64,000 bases of DNA from Hyphomicrobiales bacterium (GCA_930633495.1 CAKNFJ010000001.1:2415001-2479000); one strand, 5' to 3'. Shown: positions 46,154 through 57,334, counted from the stretch's first letter. The notes: generated by a model not told the origin, from the letters alone. Numbers and translations: made by a program.

Positions 46154-48301
46154 ATGAAATCCATTCGCCTGAAGATTCTCGCCATGCTCGCCATCGTCGC
46201 GAGCGGGGCCATCCTGTCCGCATTCGTCAGTTTCTACGGCCTGCACAAGGCCGACGACCTGAATACACGCTCCGAGATCCAGGCCAATGTCGCCCTGCTG
46301 ACGCAGCGCATCAACGGCGTCGTCACCGCGGTGGTGATGGAATCGCGCGGCATCTACATGTCGAAGACCACCCAAGATGCCGAGCCCTTCGCCAAAGGCA
46401 TCGACGACCGCGTTCCGACGCTGCGCAAATTCGTGGCCGACCTTCAGAAAATCGCACCCGCCGAAGAACGCGAGACCATTGGCCAGATCGCCAAATCTGT
46501 CGAGGAATTCATCGCCTTCAGGACCGAAACCGCCCGGCTCGGGCGGCAGGTTTCGCCCGATGCCGCCAATATCCAGGGCAACAACGAGGCGAACCGCGCC
46601 AACCGCAAGGCCCTGAACGACCTGCTGATCAGCTTCAGCCAGCGCCTCGAGAAGGCCGGCATTGCCGTCGGCGAGGAAGCGACCGCCTTCACCCGGCAGG
46701 TCCAGCTGATCATGCCGATCATCCTGCTGGCCACACTGCTGATCTCCGTCGGCGTCGCGCTCGTCTTCGCCCAGCGTTCGATCACCCGCCCGATCCTCGA
46801 CCTCAGCGGGGTGATGGAGAAGCTGACGGCGGGCGACACGCGGATCGACGTTCCCCATACGAACCGCCCGGACGAGATCGGCGCGATGGCGCGTGCCGTC
46901 TCCGTGCTGCGTGAAAGCACCGAGCAGGTCGCGCTGCTGCAGGAGCAGGAGCGCGCCGCCGCTGCCACCCGCCTCGCCCGGGCGCAGTCGATGGAGGCCG
47001 TCGTCTCGGATGTCGGCGAGGTCGTCGCTGCGGCGGCCGCCGGCGATTTCTCGGCGCGCCTGAAGATTGACGACGCCGACGAGCAGATGCAGCGGCTCGT
47101 GGCCGGCATCAACGAGATCAATGTGGTGGTCGATTCGGCGACGACGGAATTCGCCCAGGCCCTGTCGGCGATCGCGGGCGGAGATCTGACGAACCGGGTC
47201 GAGACGTCCTATCGCGGCCGCTTCGCCGATCTCAAGGGCGCCATCAACGAAACGGTCGACCGCCTGTCCGACACCGTCGCGACGATCCAGACCACCTCGG
47301 CCGATGTCGGCCTCGCCGCCCGCGAGATCAACATGGGCGCCGACGACCTCTCCAAGCGCACCGAGGAGCAGGCCTCCTCGCTGGAGGAGACGGCGGCCAC
47401 CACCGAGGAACTCGCGGCCTCGGTCAAGGCTTCGGCCCAGGCCTCGAAGGATGCCGCGCGCATCGCCGACGATGCGATGCAGGCGGCGCAGAACGGCGGC
47501 GCCATCGCCGGCCAGGCCGTCGAGGCCATGGCCCGCATCGAGACCGCCTCGCAGAAGATCTCCGACATCATCCGCGTCATCGACGACATCGCCTTCCAGA
47601 CCAATCTGCTGGCGCTCAATGCGGCGGTCGAGGCGGCGCGTGCCGGCGAGGCTGGCAAGGGCTTCGCCGTCGTCGCCTCGGAAGTCCGCACGCTGGCGCA
47701 GCGCTCCGGCGAGGCCGCCAAGGACATCTCGGCCCTGATCTCCTCGTCGAACACCGAGGTCGGCGAAGGCGTGAAGCTGGTGCGGCAGGCCGGCGACCAG
47801 CTCAGCCGCATCCTCCAGGCGTCGCAGAAGGTGGCGGCGACCATCGCCGACATCTCGGCCGCCTCCGGCGAGCAGGCCAACGGCATCGACGAGATGAGCC
47901 AGGCCGTGGCGCATCTCGACGAGATGACGCAGCAGAACGCGGCGCTGGCCGAGCAGAGCGCGGCCTCCGCCAATGCGCTCTCGGGCCGGATCGGCCAGCT
48001 CAACGAACTCGTCGCAACCTTCCGCACCGGCCGCGAGGCGGTGGGCCAGTCGAGCTATCCGCAAGCCGCCATGGCCTCGCCCGCCTCCGCCGCCGCGCGC
48101 CCCGCAAGGGCGGCGCCCCGGCCTCTCGGCCGGCCGGCCCCGGTTCCCGCCGGCACCCCTTCCCCGGCCGCTGCCGACGGTTCCGAGCCAGAGCGGCTGC
48201 GCCAGCTCGCCGAGGCCGCCTTCGCGCAGTCCAGGGCGGCTCCCGCCCCGCGCAAGATCGCCAATGGCCGGGCCCAGGACTCGGGCTGGGAAGAGTTCTG
48301 A
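46154..48301 (+). CDS. Methyl-accepting chemotaxis protein
   Basis: This 715-residue inner-membrane chemoreceptor has a first membrane helix at about 7-30, a periplasmic four-helix ligand region and a second helix at about 185-206. HAMP and HAMP-like segments follow (DRIEIG-type DEIGAMARAVSVL). The signalling hairpin core reads IIRVIDDIAFQTNLLALNAA. The tail is a proline/alanine linker ending GWEEF, resembling the CheR-tethering NWETF pentapeptide. The ligand is unknown and no che genes are nearby. Confidence 0.95.
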   Translation: MKSIRLKILAMLAIVASGAILSAFVSFYGLHKADDLNTRSEIQANVALLTQRINGVVTAVVMESRGIYMSKTTQDAEPFAKGIDDRVPTLRKFVADLQKIAPAEERETIGQIAKSVEEFIAFRTETARLGRQVSPDAANIQGNNEANRANRKALNDLLISFSQRLEKAGIAVGEEATAFTRQVQLIMPIILLATLLISVGVALVFAQRSITRPILDLSGVMEKLTAGDTRIDVPHTNRPDEIGAMARAVSVLRESTEQVALLQEQERAAAATRLARAQSMEAVVSDVGEVVAAAAAGDFSARLKIDDADEQMQRLVAGINEINVVVDSATTEFAQALSAIAGGDLTNRVETSYRGRFADLKGAINETVDRLSDTVATIQTTSADVGLAAREINMGADDLSKRTEEQASSLEETAATTEELAASVKASAQASKDAARIADDAMQAAQNGGAIAGQAVEAMARIETASQKISDIIRVIDDIAFQTNLLALNAAVEAARAGEAGKGFAVVASEVRTLAQRSGEAAKDISALISSSNTEVGEGVKLVRQAGDQLSRILQASQKVAATIADISAASGEQANGIDEMSQAVAHLDEMTQQNAALAEQSAASANALSGRIGQLNELVATFRTGREAVGQSSYPQAAMASPASAAARPARAAPRPLGRPAPVPAGTPSPAAADGSEPERLRQLAEAAFAQSRAAPAPRKIANGRAQDSGWEEF

Positions 48302-48614
48302 GACCGCAAAACGCGGCCCGGCCTCCCAGCCGCCGGATATTACCGATCACGCGACACGGCGCCCCTTGGGGCGCCGTTTTCGCTTGCCGCCGAATTTTTC
48401 ATAGGCCGCGCCTTGCAGCAAAGCTGCAGCGACCTATCTCTGCAGCAGGCGCCGGGCCTCCGTGCCCCATGACGCCGCCTTCGCAACACAGATTCGTGAC
48501 GATCGTCCGGCCGTTTCCGAGGAGACGGCAGATGCTCAACCGCTTGCTGACAGATCCCGACGGGGATGTCTGCGACAAGCGGTTTCAGCCGTCACCACAA
48601 CAGGGAGACGAACC
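48302..48614. other. Gap after the chemoreceptor gene
   Basis: Apart from the terminator at 48356-48380, this 313-bp gap shows no gene. A CTGCAGC-rich stretch near 48422-48445 and an imperfect palindrome near 48549-48571 (CAGATCCC/GGGATGTCTG) are present, with no clear role. The ribosome site GGGAGA of the next gene lies at its end. Confidence 0.5.
48356..48380 (+). terminator. Terminator of the chemoreceptor gene
   Basis: The arms ACGGCGCCCC and GGGGCGCCGT flank TT and lead into TTTT, 54 nt past the stop. Confidence 0.9.
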
Positions 48615-48965
48615 ATGCCATTCAGTCAGGTTCTTCAAGCTCTCGGCCAGCTCGCTTCCGGCTTCGCGCCCGGCAGCCGTTCGGTCCGCCCGCTCGAGAT
48701 CGAGCTCGATGGGGTCGATGGCCCCAGCCTTTTCGAACAAGCCGCCATCGGCCGGTGGAAGACCGAGGACGGGTCGATCCTGATCGACCTGCGGCCCGAC
48801 GGGCAGTTCCACAAGGCCAAACCGGCAGCAGGTGCGCAGCATCGCGGCCGCTATGCCGTCGATCGCTCGAAGCTCTATTTCGAGGGCGATTCGGGCTGGG
48901 TAGCGCTCGGCAAGCTCAAGCGCGGCACCCTCAGCATCGGCGAGAAGCGCTTCCACAAGGCCTGA
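48615..48965 (+). CDS. Atu4866-domain small protein
   Basis: This 116-residue protein has a C-terminal region with the Atu4866-family features: GRWKTEDGSILIDLRPDG, GAQHRGRYAVDRSKLYFEGDSGW and a final GTLSIGEKRF. The family is small beta-sheet proteins of unknown function, known mainly from Rhizobiales. ATG 48615 has GGGAGA 7 nt upstream. It has its own terminator and looks monocistronic. Confidence 0.8.
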   Translation: MPFSQVLQALGQLASGFAPGSRSVRPLEIELDGVDGPSLFEQAAIGRWKTEDGSILIDLRPDGQFHKAKPAAGAQHRGRYAVDRSKLYFEGDSGWVALGKLKRGTLSIGEKRFHKA

Positions 48966-48992
48966 TGCGTCACGGCCGATCGGTCGAAAAAG

Positions 48993-49031
48993 CGGCCGCA
49001 CCTCCATCCGAGGTGCGGCCGTTTCATTTTT
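48993..49031 (+). terminator. Terminator after the Atu4866-like gene
   Basis: The arms CGGCCGCACCT and AGGTGCGGCCG flank a 7-nt loop. They are followed by TTTCATTTTT. Confidence 0.9.
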
Positions 49032-49052
49032 AACGGCAGCCGAACAGGGTTT

Positions 49053-49664
49053 TCAGTAGCCGACGGTGAACCGCCGGCGGCTATGGGCCGGCTTCTCCAG
49101 CTCGTCGACCAGCGCCACCGCATAGTCCTCGGCCGAGATCGCGCTGCTGCCCGTCTGATCGACCAGAAGTCGGTCGGTGCCGAGCCTGAATTTGCCGGTA
49201 CGCTCGCCCGGCTGAATCAGGGCCGAGGGCGAGAGGAAGGACCAGTCCAGCGCCTGCTCGCCCTTGAGGAGATCGAGGAAGACGGCGCCTTTTCTGGCCT
49301 CGCCGAGATAGGCGGCCGGAAACTCCGGGGTATCGAAGAGCCTGACGCCCGGCGCGACTTCGAGGCTGCCGGCGCCGCCGACCACAAGATAGCGCGCCAC
49401 GCCCGACTGCTTTGCCGCCGCGAGCAGGATCTGCGGATCGCTGGCGGTGAAATGGACAGCGCTGATGGCGGCGTCGTGACCCGCGAGCAGGCGGGCGAGC
49501 CCATCCCTGTCGAACACGTCGCCCTTGGCGGCGGTGACGCCCGGAAGCGCCGCGACATTCTGCGGATTGCGCACGATGGCGGTGACGTCGTGGCCGCGCC
49601 GGGAAAGCTCGGCGAGCACGCGCGAGCCGATGAAACCGCTGGCGCCGATCAGGGCAACTTTCAT
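49053..49664 (-). CDS. NAD(P)-binding oxidoreductase (NmrA/SDR-a type)
   Basis: This 203-residue Rossmann protein starts MKVALIGASGFIGSRV, the GxxGxxG nucleotide site. It resembles the NAD(P)H-binding proteins related to NmrA and YhfK-like epimerases. No YxxxK catalytic motif is obvious, so it may act as a redox sensor or quinone reductase. It is divergent from an HxlR regulator across a palindromic operator, suggesting it is that regulator's target. Confidence 0.87.
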   Translation of the reverse strand: MKVALIGASGFIGSRVLAELSRRGHDVTAIVRNPQNVAALPGVTAAKGDVFDRDGLARLLAGHDAAISAVHFTASDPQILLAAAKQSGVARYLVVGGAGSLEVAPGVRLFDTPEFPAAYLGEARKGAVFLDLLKGEQALDWSFLSPSALIQPGERTGKFRLGTDRLLVDQTGSSAISAEDYAVALVDELEKPAHSRRRFTVGY

Positions 49665-49682
49665 GACAAAGGTTCCTTTCAA

Positions 49683-49703
49683 TGGTATCTGTTGGATACC
49701 AAC
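49683..49703. promoter_or_regulatory. Candidate HxlR operator
   Basis: Two overlapping palindromes are present: TGGTATC-TGTTG-GATACCA (49683-49701) and GTTGG-ATA-CCAAC (49691-49703). They lie 19 bp before the oxidoreductase start in the divergent gap. HxlR proteins bind such palindromes as dimers. Confidence 0.65.
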
Positions 49704-49788
49704 ACTCCGATGGAACCTATCTGGCCATGCGCCGCCGCCCCGTAAAGAAGGCACTTCCGCGCGACATGGTCACCTTGACGAAACCGCC

Positions 49789-50172
49789 ATGCTGAAACGT
49801 CCCGACCCTTTCCAGGCCCTCTGCCCCACGCGGCGCGTGCTCGATCGCATCGGCGACACCTGGGCCGTCCTGATCCTGATCGCGCTCGACGGCGGCACGC
49901 TGCGCTTCAACGAACTCAGGCGGCGGATCGAGAACATCTCCCAGAAGATGCTGTCCCAGACGCTGAAGAGCCTGGAACGCGACGGGCTGGTGCGACGCGA
50001 GGTGTTTCCGACCGTGCCGGTGACGGTCGAGTACTCGCTGACCGAGCTCGGCCGCACCTTGTCGCAGACGGTCAACCAGCTCACGCTCTGGGCCGAAAGC
50101 CATATCGGCGAGATCGAAGACGCGCAGCGGCGCTACGACAAGGGCGAGAACGCGATGCGGAGGGCGGGCTGA
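49789..50172 (+). CDS. HxlR-family transcriptional regulator
   Basis: This 127-residue winged helix-turn-helix protein matches the HxlR family. WAVLILIALDGGTLRFNELRRRIENISQKMLSQTLKSLERDGLV spans the recognition domain (residues about 24-70). A Cys at residue 12 (ALCPTRRVLDRIG) matches the position of the redox-active N-terminal Cys of YodB/QorR-type regulators. Those respond to quinones and electrophiles, so a similar signal is plausible here. It is divergent from the oxidoreductase. Confidence 0.92.
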   Translation: MLKRPDPFQALCPTRRVLDRIGDTWAVLILIALDGGTLRFNELRRRIENISQKMLSQTLKSLERDGLVRREVFPTVPVTVEYSLTELGRTLSQTVNQLTLWAESHIGEIEDAQRRYDKGENAMRRAG

Positions 50173-50358
50173 CCCGAGGCCGGCCACCGCAATGCGGTGG
50201 CGCTGGCGTTTCCGCCGATTTCGTGTATATGCCCCGCATCCGGACCGAAAAGCCGGCTGCGCGACCCCTCCGCGATGAGGCGGCTCGCGGGCTTCGGACC
50301 TTGCTGGACGACATCCCGGCCTGGCCCGCCAGATCAACCCGAACACGAGGATATCCCG

Positions 50359-50628
50359 ATGTCGATCACTGCCGAGCGCAAGACCGCGCTGCTGAAGGAA
50401 TACGCCACCAAGCCGAACGACACCGGCTCGCCGGAAGTCCAGGTCGCGATCCTGACCGAGCGCATCACCAACCTGACCGGCCACTTCAAGTCGCATGCGA
50501 AGGACAACCATTCGCGCCGCGGCCTGCTCAAGCTGGTCTCGCAGCGCCGTTCCCTGCTCGACTACCTGAAGGGCAAGGACCAGGCTCGCTACAAGACGCT
50601 GATCGAGAGGCTCGGCATCCGCCGCTGA
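50359..50628 (+). CDS. rpsO: Ribosomal protein S15
   Basis: This 89-residue 30S protein has the full S15 sequence ([23 protein letters not shown] and [20 protein letters not shown] blocks). It binds 16S rRNA helices 20-22. The ATG at 50359 follows a weak AGGA-like site. It is 258 bp upstream of pnp on the same strand. The usual upstream neighbour truB is about 30 kb away. Confidence 0.97.
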   Translation: MSITAERKTALLKEYATKPNDTGSPEVQVAILTERITNLTGHFKSHAKDNHSRRGLLKLVSQRRSLLDYLKGKDQARYKTLIERLGIRR

Positions 50629-50645
50629 TCCTCAGCTGATGGTTT

Positions 50646-50680
50646 CCGCCCGGTGCGTCACGCTCCGGGCGGCTCCTTTT
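50646..50680 (+). terminator. Terminator-like hairpin between rpsO and pnp
   Basis: The arms CCGCCCGG and CCGGGCGG are extended by GCG/CGC and are followed by CTCCTTTT. It could terminate rpsO or be an RNase III processing site for pnp mRNA. Confidence 0.7.
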
Positions 50681-50886
50681 CAGGCGATGCCGCAACGGGC
50701 GGTGCGCCTCAATCCCGCGGCAGCCGCATGGGGCGGCCTCTCCGCGTGACCCGCCGGGCGCCCAAGACGTCCATGGCAGGATCGCCGAGCGCTCGGGCGC
50801 ATTCCCTTTCCAACCCGAGCGTTCCGCCGTCTTGCCCATGGGCCTGAAGGCACCGGACGGGTCGAACCCGACCGAAAGACATATCC

Positions 50887-53061
<2,175 letters not shown>

Positions 53062-53091
53062 TCGCCGCAAGCCGATTCATGTGAAACGAGG

Positions 53092-53121
53092 CGCCCCGCA
53101 TCGGCTGATGCGGGGCGTTTT
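53092..53121 (+). terminator. Terminator of pnp
   Basis: The perfect 10-bp arms CGCCCCGCAT and ATGCGGGGCG flank CGGCTG and run into TTTT. Confidence 0.9.
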
Positions 53122-53158
53122 GCTTTAAGCGAAGGCTGTATGGGCGAGGCCAACCGCC

Positions 53159-53259
53159 GTCATGCTCGGGCTTAACCCGAGCATCTCTTGCCGGAGAAGG
53201 CCCCCTGCGCTCGCGTATTGAGATTCTTGGGTCGCCGCTGTGCGGCGCCCGATAATGAC
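53159..53259. repeat. GTCATGCTCGGGC palindrome element
   Basis: It begins GTCATGCTCGGGCTTAACCC with the inner pair GCTCGGG/CCCGAGC and ends in an imperfect ATAATGACG. It is the relative of the copy at 59717. It lies between pnp and the PNPOx-like gene, which are co-oriented. Confidence 0.7.
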
Positions 53260-53328
53260 GCCCATGTTCCCGGTTGGTGACGCGGCGCTCACAATAGTCT
53301 AGACATATGTCGATCCATGGAGACCGGC

Positions 53329-53964
53329 ATGTCCGACCACCGCATCGCATCGCTCGACGATCTCGCTCGCGCCTATCCCAATCCGGCCGCGCCGGCTTCG
53401 GTCTTCAAGGAGATCGATCATGTCGACGAGAATTATGCAGCGCTGATCACCGCCTCGCCGTTTTTCGTGCTCGCGACGATCGGCCCGGAGGGGTTGGATT
53501 GTTCGCCGCGCGGGGATTTGCCGGGCTTCGTCACGGTCCGGGACACGAAAACGCTCCTGATTCCCGACCGAAAAGGCAATAACCGCCTGGATTCCTTGAA
53601 GAATATCCTGTTTGACGATCGAATCGGAATGCTCTTCCTCGTCCCCGGCTGCGGCGAGACCCTGCGCGTGAACGGACGGGCGGAGATTTCCTGCGACCCT
53701 AAGTTGTTATCGCGGTTCGAGATAGCCGAGAAGCTGCCGGCGAGCGTGATGATCGTCCATGTCGAGGCCGTCTACTTCCAGTGCTCGCGTGCGGTGGTGC
53801 GGGCGGAGCTGTGGAATGCCGAGCGGCAGGTCGATCGCCGCAACCTGCCCTCGCCCGGCACGATCCTGCGCGACATCACGGCGCGCAATGCGACGGTCGA
53901 GACCTTCGACGGCAAGGCTTATGACGCGGCGCTGCCGGCGAGGGTCAAGGCGACGCTGTATTGA
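53329..53964 (+). CDS. PNPOx-like FMN-binding protein
   Basis: This 211-residue protein matches the pyridoxamine 5'-phosphate oxidase-like flavoprotein group. Its ASPFFVLATIGPEGLDCSPRGDLPGFV and IPDRKGNNRLDSLKNI blocks are the FMN-contacting strands. It is probably an FMN-dependent oxidoreductase of unknown substrate. ATG 53329 is preferred because GGAG lies 7 nt upstream; ATG 53317 is an alternative. Confidence 0.88.
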   Translation: MSDHRIASLDDLARAYPNPAAPASVFKEIDHVDENYAALITASPFFVLATIGPEGLDCSPRGDLPGFVTVRDTKTLLIPDRKGNNRLDSLKNILFDDRIGMLFLVPGCGETLRVNGRAEISCDPKLLSRFEIAEKLPASVMIVHVEAVYFQCSRAVVRAELWNAERQVDRRNLPSPGTILRDITARNATVETFDGKAYDAALPARVKATLY

Positions 53965-53981
53965 GAAGGAAGACCCGTCTT

Positions 53982-54125
53982 GTCATTCCGGGGCTTCGCG
54001 CAGCGAAGAACCCGGAACCCACGACCGGGTGAGACCAGTCGTGCAGCACAGCAGATAAATGGTAATTCCGGACGTCGCCCAGTCGTGGGTTCCGGGTTCG
54101 GCCCAAAGGGCCGCCCCGGAATGAC
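53982..54125. repeat. Long GTCATTCCGGGG palindrome
   Basis: This 144-bp element has outer arms GTCATTCCGGGG and CCCCGGAATGAC, plus an inner pair GAACCCGGAACCCACGAC / GTCGTGGGTTCCGGGTTC. It lies between two convergent genes and is a composite of two nested units of the family. Confidence 0.85.
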
Positions 54126-54138
54126 AACCGTGGTGCGC

Positions 54139-55137
54139 TCAGAGCAGCCCTTCGTTCCCCGCCAGCGTCTTCAGGCTGACATCCGGCCGGGCGCCGATAT
54201 GGGAGATGATCTCGGCTGCCGCCAGCGCGCCAAGACGCAGGCTATCGCGGATCTCGCGGCCCGAGGTCAGGCCGTAGAGGAAGCCCGCGGCGAAGAGATC
54301 GCCGGCGCCGGTCGCATCGACGACGCGCTCGACCGGGAAGACCGGTTCCTCGACGATGCCGTCCGGCGTCACGGCGAGCGCGCCCTTCTCGGAGCGGGTG
54401 ACCACGGCCAGGACGTTCTCGGAACGCAGCCAGGACAGGGCGGTATCGAAATCCGAGGTCTGGTAGAGGCTCTTGAGCTCATGCTCGTTGGCGAACACCA
54501 GATCGACCATGCCGTTGCGGATCAGGCCGACGAATTCGTCGCGATAGCGGTCGACGCAGAAGGAGTCCGACAGCGTGATGGCGACACGGCCGCCGGCCCT
54601 GTGCGCGACCTCGGAGGCCTTGCGGAAGGCTTCCTTCGCTGCCGGCGGGTCCCAGAGATAGCCCTCGAGATAGATGATGTCGGCGTTCTCGACCGCCTTC
54701 TCGTCGACATCGGAGACCGAAAGGCCCTGGCAGGCGCCGAGATAGGTGTTCATCGTGCGCTCGCCATCGGGCGTGACGATAATGAAGGAGCGCGCGGTCG
54801 CCGGGCCGTCAGCCGCAGCCGCGGTGTCGAAAGCGACGCCGAGCGAGGTCAAATCGTGGCGATAGAGCTTGCCGAGCTCGTCGGCCCTGACCTTGCCGAT
54901 GAAGGCGCCCTTGCCGCCGAAGGAGGCCAGGCCGGCGATGGTGTTCGCCGCCGAGCCGCCCGAGATGATGCGCGCCGGCCCCATCGCCGCATAGAGCGAT
55001 TCCGCTCGTTCCTCGTCGATCAGCATCATCGCGCCCTTGGTCAGCTTCTGGGCGGCCAGGAAATCTTCTTCGGCCGAAGCCAGGACATCGACGATGGCGT
55101 TGCCGAGGGCGAGGACATCCGTACGGGTCTTGGTCAT
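54139..55137 (-). CDS. PfkB-family sugar kinase, adenosine-kinase type
   Basis: This 332-residue ribokinase-fold enzyme has the N-terminal GGSAANTIAGLASFGGKGAFIG substrate block and the C-terminal DATGAGDLFAAGFLYG signature with the catalytic Asp. The closest group is bacterial adenosine kinase, so purine salvage is likely. ATG 55137 gives the conserved N-terminus. It stands alone downstream of the smr-xre pair. Confidence 0.9.
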   Translation of the reverse strand: MTKTRTDVLALGNAIVDVLASAEEDFLAAQKLTKGAMMLIDEERAESLYAAMGPARIISGGSAANTIAGLASFGGKGAFIGKVRADELGKLYRHDLTSLGVAFDTAAAADGPATARSFIIVTPDGERTMNTYLGACQGLSVSDVDEKAVENADIIYLEGYLWDPPAAKEAFRKASEVAHRAGGRVAITLSDSFCVDRYRDEFVGLIRNGMVDLVFANEHELKSLYQTSDFDTALSWLRSENVLAVVTRSEKGALAVTPDGIVEEPVFPVERVVDATGAGDLFAAGFLYGLTSGREIRDSLRLGALAAAEIISHIGARPDVSLKTLAGNEGLL

Positions 55138-55231
55138 GGGCTGTTCTGTCCGGAATGACGCGGCGAAAGTGCCGGAAAGGAAGGTTTCGGCGTGTCGCAT
55201 CCGCACGCCGCCGGGTCAAGCGCAGCCGCTC

Positions 55232-55606
55232 TCAACCGGCGCTGCGGCGCTGGGCAGCCTCATCGAGGATCGCCGCGAGGCGGCGCAGTTCGTCGCCGTC
55301 GAGGTTCGCGATCTCGCGGGCAAGGCGATTGGCGAGGAGCGTCGCCTCGGGATCGAGGCCGGCCGTGTCGACCGTGACTCGCGGATGCGACAGATCGGCG
55401 AGGCGGACGAGCTCGTCCGCCTCATCCCAGATCACGCCGAGCAGATGGATCGTGCCCTGAATCAGGGTGAAGGTCGGGCGGCCTCGCTTGCCGTGCTCCA
55501 GGGCCGAGAGATAGGCCGGCGTCACGCCGAGGCCTTCCGCCATCTCCGCAAGGGTCAGCCCACGCCGCTCCCTGAGCTCGCGCACGCGCCGTCCGAACGG
55601 GGTCAT
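55232..55606 (-). CDS. XRE-family regulator next to smr
   Basis: This 124-residue protein has an HTH at residues about 5-45 (FGRRVRELRERRGLTLAEMAEGLGVT). A short C-terminal helix-rich region with conserved Asp/Glu follows (LDPEATLLANRLAREIANLD). The ATG at 55606 overlaps the smr stop (ATGA). It is the last gene of tim44-mltA-smr-xre. The target is unknown. Confidence 0.9.
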   Translation of the reverse strand: MTPFGRRVRELRERRGLTLAEMAEGLGVTPAYLSALEHGKRGRPTFTLIQGTIHLLGVIWDEADELVRLADLSHPRVTVDTAGLDPEATLLANRLAREIANLDGDELRRLAAILDEAAQRRSAG

Positions 55607-56166
55607 GGCCCGTGCTCCCGCAGCCTGCGGATGCGGACATAGAGCGCGCCGGAGCCGCCATGGCGCTGCTCCGCCTCCTCGAACCCCAGGACCAGCGGGC
55701 GCAATTCCGAGAGCCGGAGCCAATGCGGCACCATCCGGCGCAGGACGCCGCGCTCCTCGCCGAACAGCACCGGCGCCGGACCACCCTTGCCCGTGACGAC
55801 GAGGCAGAGGCGCGTGCCGCGCGCCTGCTCGCGACGCAGGAAGCCGTGCAGGGCCAGATGTGCCTCGTCCTGGCGCATGCCGTGCAGGTCGATCGAAGCC
55901 TCGATCTCCTGCTGGCCACGGCGAAGCTGGGTCCGTAAGCGGCGCTCGATCGGCGCCAGTGGCGGCCCGGCTGGCGACGTGGCCTTCACCGGGGGAGCCG
56001 CCGCGACGACGAGGATGGAGGTTTCGGCCGGAGCCGGCGTTGCCGGTGGCGGCAGCGGTTCGGGTTCGATCGGCGCCCGGCCGGGCAAAGGCTTCACCGA
56101 GCGTGCCACCTGTCGCCAGAGCGCGATATCGGCCTCCGTCAGCGTCTTCCCCCGGCGCGAGCGCAT
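55603..56166 (-). CDS. Smr-domain protein
   Basis: This 187-residue protein has a proline/alanine-rich N-terminal half and a C-terminal Smr domain. The conserved DLHGMRQDEAHLAL and TGKGG motifs are present. Smr domains cleave nucleic acid, including ribosome-linked mRNA in some proteins; the target here is unknown. The mltA stop lies 1 nt before its ATG. Confidence 0.9.
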   Translation of the reverse strand: MRSRRGKTLTEADIALWRQVARSVKPLPGRAPIEPEPLPPPATPAPAETSILVVAAAPPVKATSPAGPPLAPIERRLRTQLRRGQQEIEASIDLHGMRQDEAHLALHGFLRREQARGTRLCLVVTGKGGPAPVLFGEERGVLRRMVPHWLRLSELRPLVLGFEEAEQRHGGSGALYVRIRRLREHGP

Positions 56167-56167
56167 C

Positions 56168-57334
56168 TCAAAGCGGCCAGAGCACGGTGAAGGCGACCGG
56201 GTGGCGGATGAGCCCGGCGCGATGGCCGGCGGCCGGGCCTGAACCGACGAAGAGATCCATCCGGGCGGCACCGAGGATGGCCGAGCCGGTATCCTGCGCG
56301 ACCATCAGGCGGGTGAGATGCGCGTCGCCGCCTTCGCCGTCGGGAATCGTCGCGTCGATCCAGACCGGCAGGCCGTAGGGCCAGACCGTGCGGTCGATGG
56401 CGATGCTGCGCAGCGGCGTCAGCGGCAGGCCGGCGCCGCCGATCGGCCCGCTTTCCGCCGGCAGATCGTCGCGGCGCGCGAAGAAGACGAACGACTTGTT
56501 CAGGCGGATCAGGTCACGCGCGAAGACCGGATCGGCCTTCAGCCGCGCGACGAGCCGGTCCATCGTCATCTGCTCGGGCGGAATACCTTCGCGCTGGCTG
56601 AGAGCCCGGCCGAGCGAGGTGTAGGGGTGCCCGTTGCGGCCGGAATAGGTCAGCCGCGTCACGGAGCCGTCCGGCAGGCGCACGCGGCCCGAACCCTGCA
56701 CCTGCAGCACGAAGCGGTCGACGGGATCGCGCAGCCAAAGGATTTCGAGGCCCTGCCCGTCGAGCGCGCCGGTCTCGATCGCAGTGCGGTCCGGGAACGG
56801 TTCGAGCCCATTGCCGGTGCGGCGCGCGGCGGAGAGCGCCTTGTCGAGACCGGGCCAGTCATCCTCCGGGAAGCGCGTCACGAGATCCTTCGGCCGGTCG
56901 TAGAGCGGCGTCGGGAAAGCCTCGGAACGGGTGAGCGAGCCTTCGAATTCGGGCTCGAAATAGCCGGTGGTGAAGCCGGTCTCGGCGCCCGCCGGACGGA
57001 TGCGCCAGAAGCCGAAATTCTGCTCGAAGAAGGCCCGGGCCTGATCCGGGGACACGTCGCCCTTCGCCGCGAGCGCCTTCGCCTTGTCGCAGGCGGCAGC
57101 GAGTGCATCGGGAACCGGCACGGCCTGGCGCAGCGGCGGATCGGCCATGCAGCCTCGCGCGAAGATCGCGAAGGCCTTGCCATGATCGTCCCGCGCCCAG
57201 CCTGCGAGCTCGCGCGGGGCAAGCCGCTCGGCCCGAGCACCGTCAGGAAGCGGAAAGGGAGCAGCCCCTGCGCTCATGGATGCGAAGCCGGCCGCCACCG
57301 AAACGGCCAGCGCGATCCAGGCGCCACGGTTCAC
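56168..57334 (-). CDS. mltA: Membrane-bound lytic murein transglycosylase A
   Basis: This 388-residue enzyme cleaves peptidoglycan to 1,6-anhydro muropeptides. It has a signal peptide (about residues 1-24), the MltA barrel and the C-terminal 3D domain. The catalytic Asp lies in the AQDTGSAILGAARMDLFVGSG segment. It starts with ATG 57334, overlapping the tim44 stop (ATGA). Confidence 0.95.
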   Translation of the reverse strand: MNRGAWIALAVSVAAGFASMSAGAAPFPLPDGARAERLAPRELAGWARDDHGKAFAIFARGCMADPPLRQAVPVPDALAAACDKAKALAAKGDVSPDQARAFFEQNFGFWRIRPAGAETGFTTGYFEPEFEGSLTRSEAFPTPLYDRPKDLVTRFPEDDWPGLDKALSAARRTGNGLEPFPDRTAIETGALDGQGLEILWLRDPVDRFVLQVQGSGRVRLPDGSVTRLTYSGRNGHPYTSLGRALSQREGIPPEQMTMDRLVARLKADPVFARDLIRLNKSFVFFARRDDLPAESGPIGGAGLPLTPLRSIAIDRTVWPYGLPVWIDATIPDGEGGDAHLTRLMVAQDTGSAILGAARMDLFVGSGPAAGHRAGLIRHPVAFTVLWPL

